DNA of 64,000 nucleotides from an uncultured Phycicoccus sp. (GTDB lineage Bacteria > Actinomycetota > Actinomycetes > Actinomycetales > Dermatophilaceae). Below the pieces are notes generated by a model. It ran no database searches. It saw nothing but the letters and a program-made list of their open reading frames with translations, and had not been told where the DNA came from. Below are positions 62,569 to 64,000 of the stretch, piece by piece; position 1 is the first letter of the stretch; the number at the start of each line of letters is the position of its first letter. The position numbers and the translations under genes were made by a program. The stretch covers positions 1 through 64,000 of the forward strand of contig NZ_CANLZR010000011.1 in assembly GCF_947495705.1 (NCBI RefSeq). Reading direction: 5' to 3'.

Positions 62569-63482
62569 CCACCACCCCGACCGTCCGCCGCCGCGGCGCT
62601 ACCGCCGACGAGCCCCCGCAAGGACCGGACATCCTGTGCGACAACCTGGTCCGGATCTACCGAGCGGAAGGGATCGAGGTCGTCGCCCTCCAGGGGCTCG
62701 ACCTGACGGTGGGGCGCGGCGAGCTCGTCGCCCTCGTCGGCGCGTCGGGCTCGGGCAAGTCGACGCTCCTGGGGATCCTGTCGGGCCTCGACACCCCGAG
62801 CGCCGGGCTCGCGCGGGTCGCCGGGCACGACCTGTCGACCACCGACCGGCGGGCCCGGCTCGAGTACCGCCGCCGCACCGTCGGCTTCCTGTTCCAGCAG
62901 GCCGGCGCCAACCTCCTGCCGTACCTCACGGCGGCCGAGAACGTCGAGCTGCCGATGCTGCTGGCCGGGGTGCGCCGTCGCGAGCGGGCCACCCGGGCGC
63001 GCGACACCCTCGAGGTCCTCGGCATCGCCGAGTGCGCCGACCGCCGCCCGGCCGAGCTGTCGGGCGGGCAGCAGCAGCGGGTGGCGCTCGGGGTCGCCGT
63101 CGCGAACCGGCCGCGCGTGCTCCTCGCCGACGAGCCGACGGGGGAGCTCGACACCCGCAGCAGTGACGAGGTGTTCGAGGCGATCCGGCGGGCCAACAGC
63201 GAGCTCGGCACGACGGTCCTCGTCGTGACCCACGACCCGCTCGTCAGCGAGCACGTCGCGCGGACGGTCGCGATCCGGGACGGCCGGACCTCGACGGAGG
63301 TGCTGCGGCGCGACGGCGGGCACCCCGCCGAGGAGTACGCCGTGCTCGACCGCGCCGGGCGGCTCCAGCTGCCCCGCGCGTTCACGGCGAGCCTGCAGAT
63401 GCGGGACCGCGTCCGCCTCGACCTCGAGCCCGACCACATCGGCGTCTGGCCCGCGGCCCCCCGACCGGAGGAGGACTCATGA
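62565..63482 (+). CDS. ABC transporter ATP-binding protein (MacB/LolD type)
   Basis: A 305-residue ATPase: Walker A GASGSGKSTL, Q-loop FLFQQAGANLLPYLTA, signature LSGGQQQRVAL, Walker B VLLADEPTGELD, H-loop VVTHDP. The first 30 residues and the last 70 (after TVAIRDGRTS) extend beyond the usual 230-residue domain. Energises the two FtsX-like permeases. Overlaps both neighbours by four bases. Confidence 0.92.
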   Translation: MTTTPTVRRRGATADEPPQGPDILCDNLVRIYRAEGIEVVALQGLDLTVGRGELVALVGASGSGKSTLLGILSGLDTPSAGLARVAGHDLSTTDRRARLEYRRRTVGFLFQQAGANLLPYLTAAENVELPMLLAGVRRRERATRARDTLEVLGIAECADRRPAELSGGQQQRVALGVAVANRPRVLLADEPTGELDTRSSDEVFEAIRRANSELGTTVLVVTHDPLVSEHVARTVAIRDGRTSTEVLRRDGGHPAEEYAVLDRAGRLQLPRAFTASLQMRDRVRLDLEPDHIGVWPAAPRPEEDS

Positions 63483-64000
63483 TCGGCGAGCGGCTCGTGG
63501 TCCGGGACGTCCACCGGACCTTCGGCGTGGGTGCGACGGCGGTCGAGGCCCTGCGCGGGGTGTCGCTGGAGGTCGCGCCCGGCGAGCTCGTGGCCGTCCG
63601 CGGGCGCTCCGGCTCGGGAAAGACGAGCCTGCTCAACGTCATCGGTGGGCTCGACCGCTGCGACTCGGGGTCGGTGCACCTCGGCGAGCGCGAGGTGACG
63701 GCGATGTCGGACAACGAGCTGCTCGCGCTGCGCCGCGGGCCGGTGTCGTACGTCTTCCAGTCCTTCGGGCTCGTGCCGATCCTCACCGCGCGTGAGAACG
63801 TCGGGGTGCCGCTGCGGCTGCGGGGCGTCGACCCGCGCGACCGGGAGCGTCGCGTCACCGAGGCCCTCGAGCACGTCGGCCTGGCCGGGCACGGTGAGCA
63901 CCGCCCCGACGAGCTGTCCGGTGGGCAGCAGCAGCGGGTCGGGCTGGCCCGGGCGCTCGTCGCCGAGCCGGGGCTGCTCCTGGCGGACGAGCCGACGGGA
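63479..64000 (+). CDS. ABC transporter ATP-binding protein, second (partial)
   Basis: 174 codons of an ATPase that continues beyond the window: RLVVRDVHRTFG, Walker A GRSGSGKTSL, Q-loop YVFQSFGLVPILTA, signature LSGGQQQRVGL and the first part of Walker B (LLLADEPTG). Shorter N-terminal region than its neighbour. ATG 63479 overlaps the previous stop. Two different ATPases for two permeases suggest an ABC transporter with a mixed ATPase pair. Confidence 0.92.
   Translation, partial: MIGERLVVRDVHRTFGVGATAVEALRGVSLEVAPGELVAVRGRSGSGKTSLLNVIGGLDRCDSGSVHLGEREVTAMSDNELLALRRGPVSYVFQSFGLVPILTARENVGVPLRLRGVDPRDRERRVTEALEHVGLAGHGEHRPDELSGGQQQRVGLARALVAEPGLLLADEPTG

Overview
The window is a stretch of a very GC-rich actinobacterial chromosome. 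Almost every gene has near-saturated G/C at third codon positions. GTG starts are common, four-base ATGA/GTGA gene overlaps are the rule, and many genes appear to start leaderless (a TAnnnT -10 element followed 6-8 bases later by GTG or ATG). Gene order (clpS-DUF2017; murI-metallo-hydrolase-rph-rdgB-tRNA-Leu-bcp-DUF3618; orn with tRNAs) and gene content (PrsW, EttA, tandem dynamin-like GTPases, TreY/TreZ) suggest the Micrococcales, perhaps an Intrasporangiaceae-like organism. That placement is inference from content, not from a marker-gene comparison.

Region 1 (1-8,000): the 3' end of an HNH endonuclease gene, a methyltransferase with atypical codon use, a gene-free stretch holding a strong inverted repeat, cysteine synthase (cysM), a small putative zinc protein, an Ntn glutamine amidotransferase, a Y-family polymerase whose steric-gate position is Ile, homogentisate dioxygenase, and clpS-DUF2017-vanZ.

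Region 2 (7,828-25,447): a large cell-surface glycan locus. A long minus-strand series runs from a pyruvyltransferase-like gene (22,650) down to a PqqD-like gene (7,828). It encodes glycosyltransferases, an acetyltransferase-type LbH protein, an NDP-sugar epimerase, a CMP-sugar cytidylyltransferase, a four-part CBS/NeuB/SAF/TIM-barrel fusion, a membrane phosphoglycosyl transferase that probably starts assembly on lipid, a nucleotidyltransferase-fold protein and PqqD. A 48-codon gene sits between two glycosyltransferase genes and has its own predicted promoter. A Wzx-type flippase and an FrhB-like iron-sulfur protein are read divergently. The locus probably makes and exports a nonulosonate-containing (sialic-acid-like) polymer or glycan.

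Region 3 (25,500-36,300): housekeeping genes (murI, an MBL-ASCH fusion, rph, rdgB, bcp, DUF3618, a second GroES-like protein, orn, copC-like, prsW, an M20 amidohydrolase, thpR-like) with four tRNA genes (Leu-TAG, Lys-CTT, His-GTG, Arg-TCT).

Region 4 (36,294-49,900): two adjacent dynamin-like GTPases, an S66 LD-carboxypeptidase, an SSB paralogue with DnaA-box-like repeats upstream, EttA, a second small glycan group (GT2, epimerase, methyltransferase, O-antigen-ligase-like protein), a TetR/acyl-CoA dehydrogenase pair around a clear operator palindrome, and a FabG-like reductase.

Region 5 (50,049-64,000): glgX-treY-treZ, which together convert glycogen-type glucan to trehalose, followed by an operon of two large FtsX-like permeases and two ABC ATPases. 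The second ATPase is cut by the window end.
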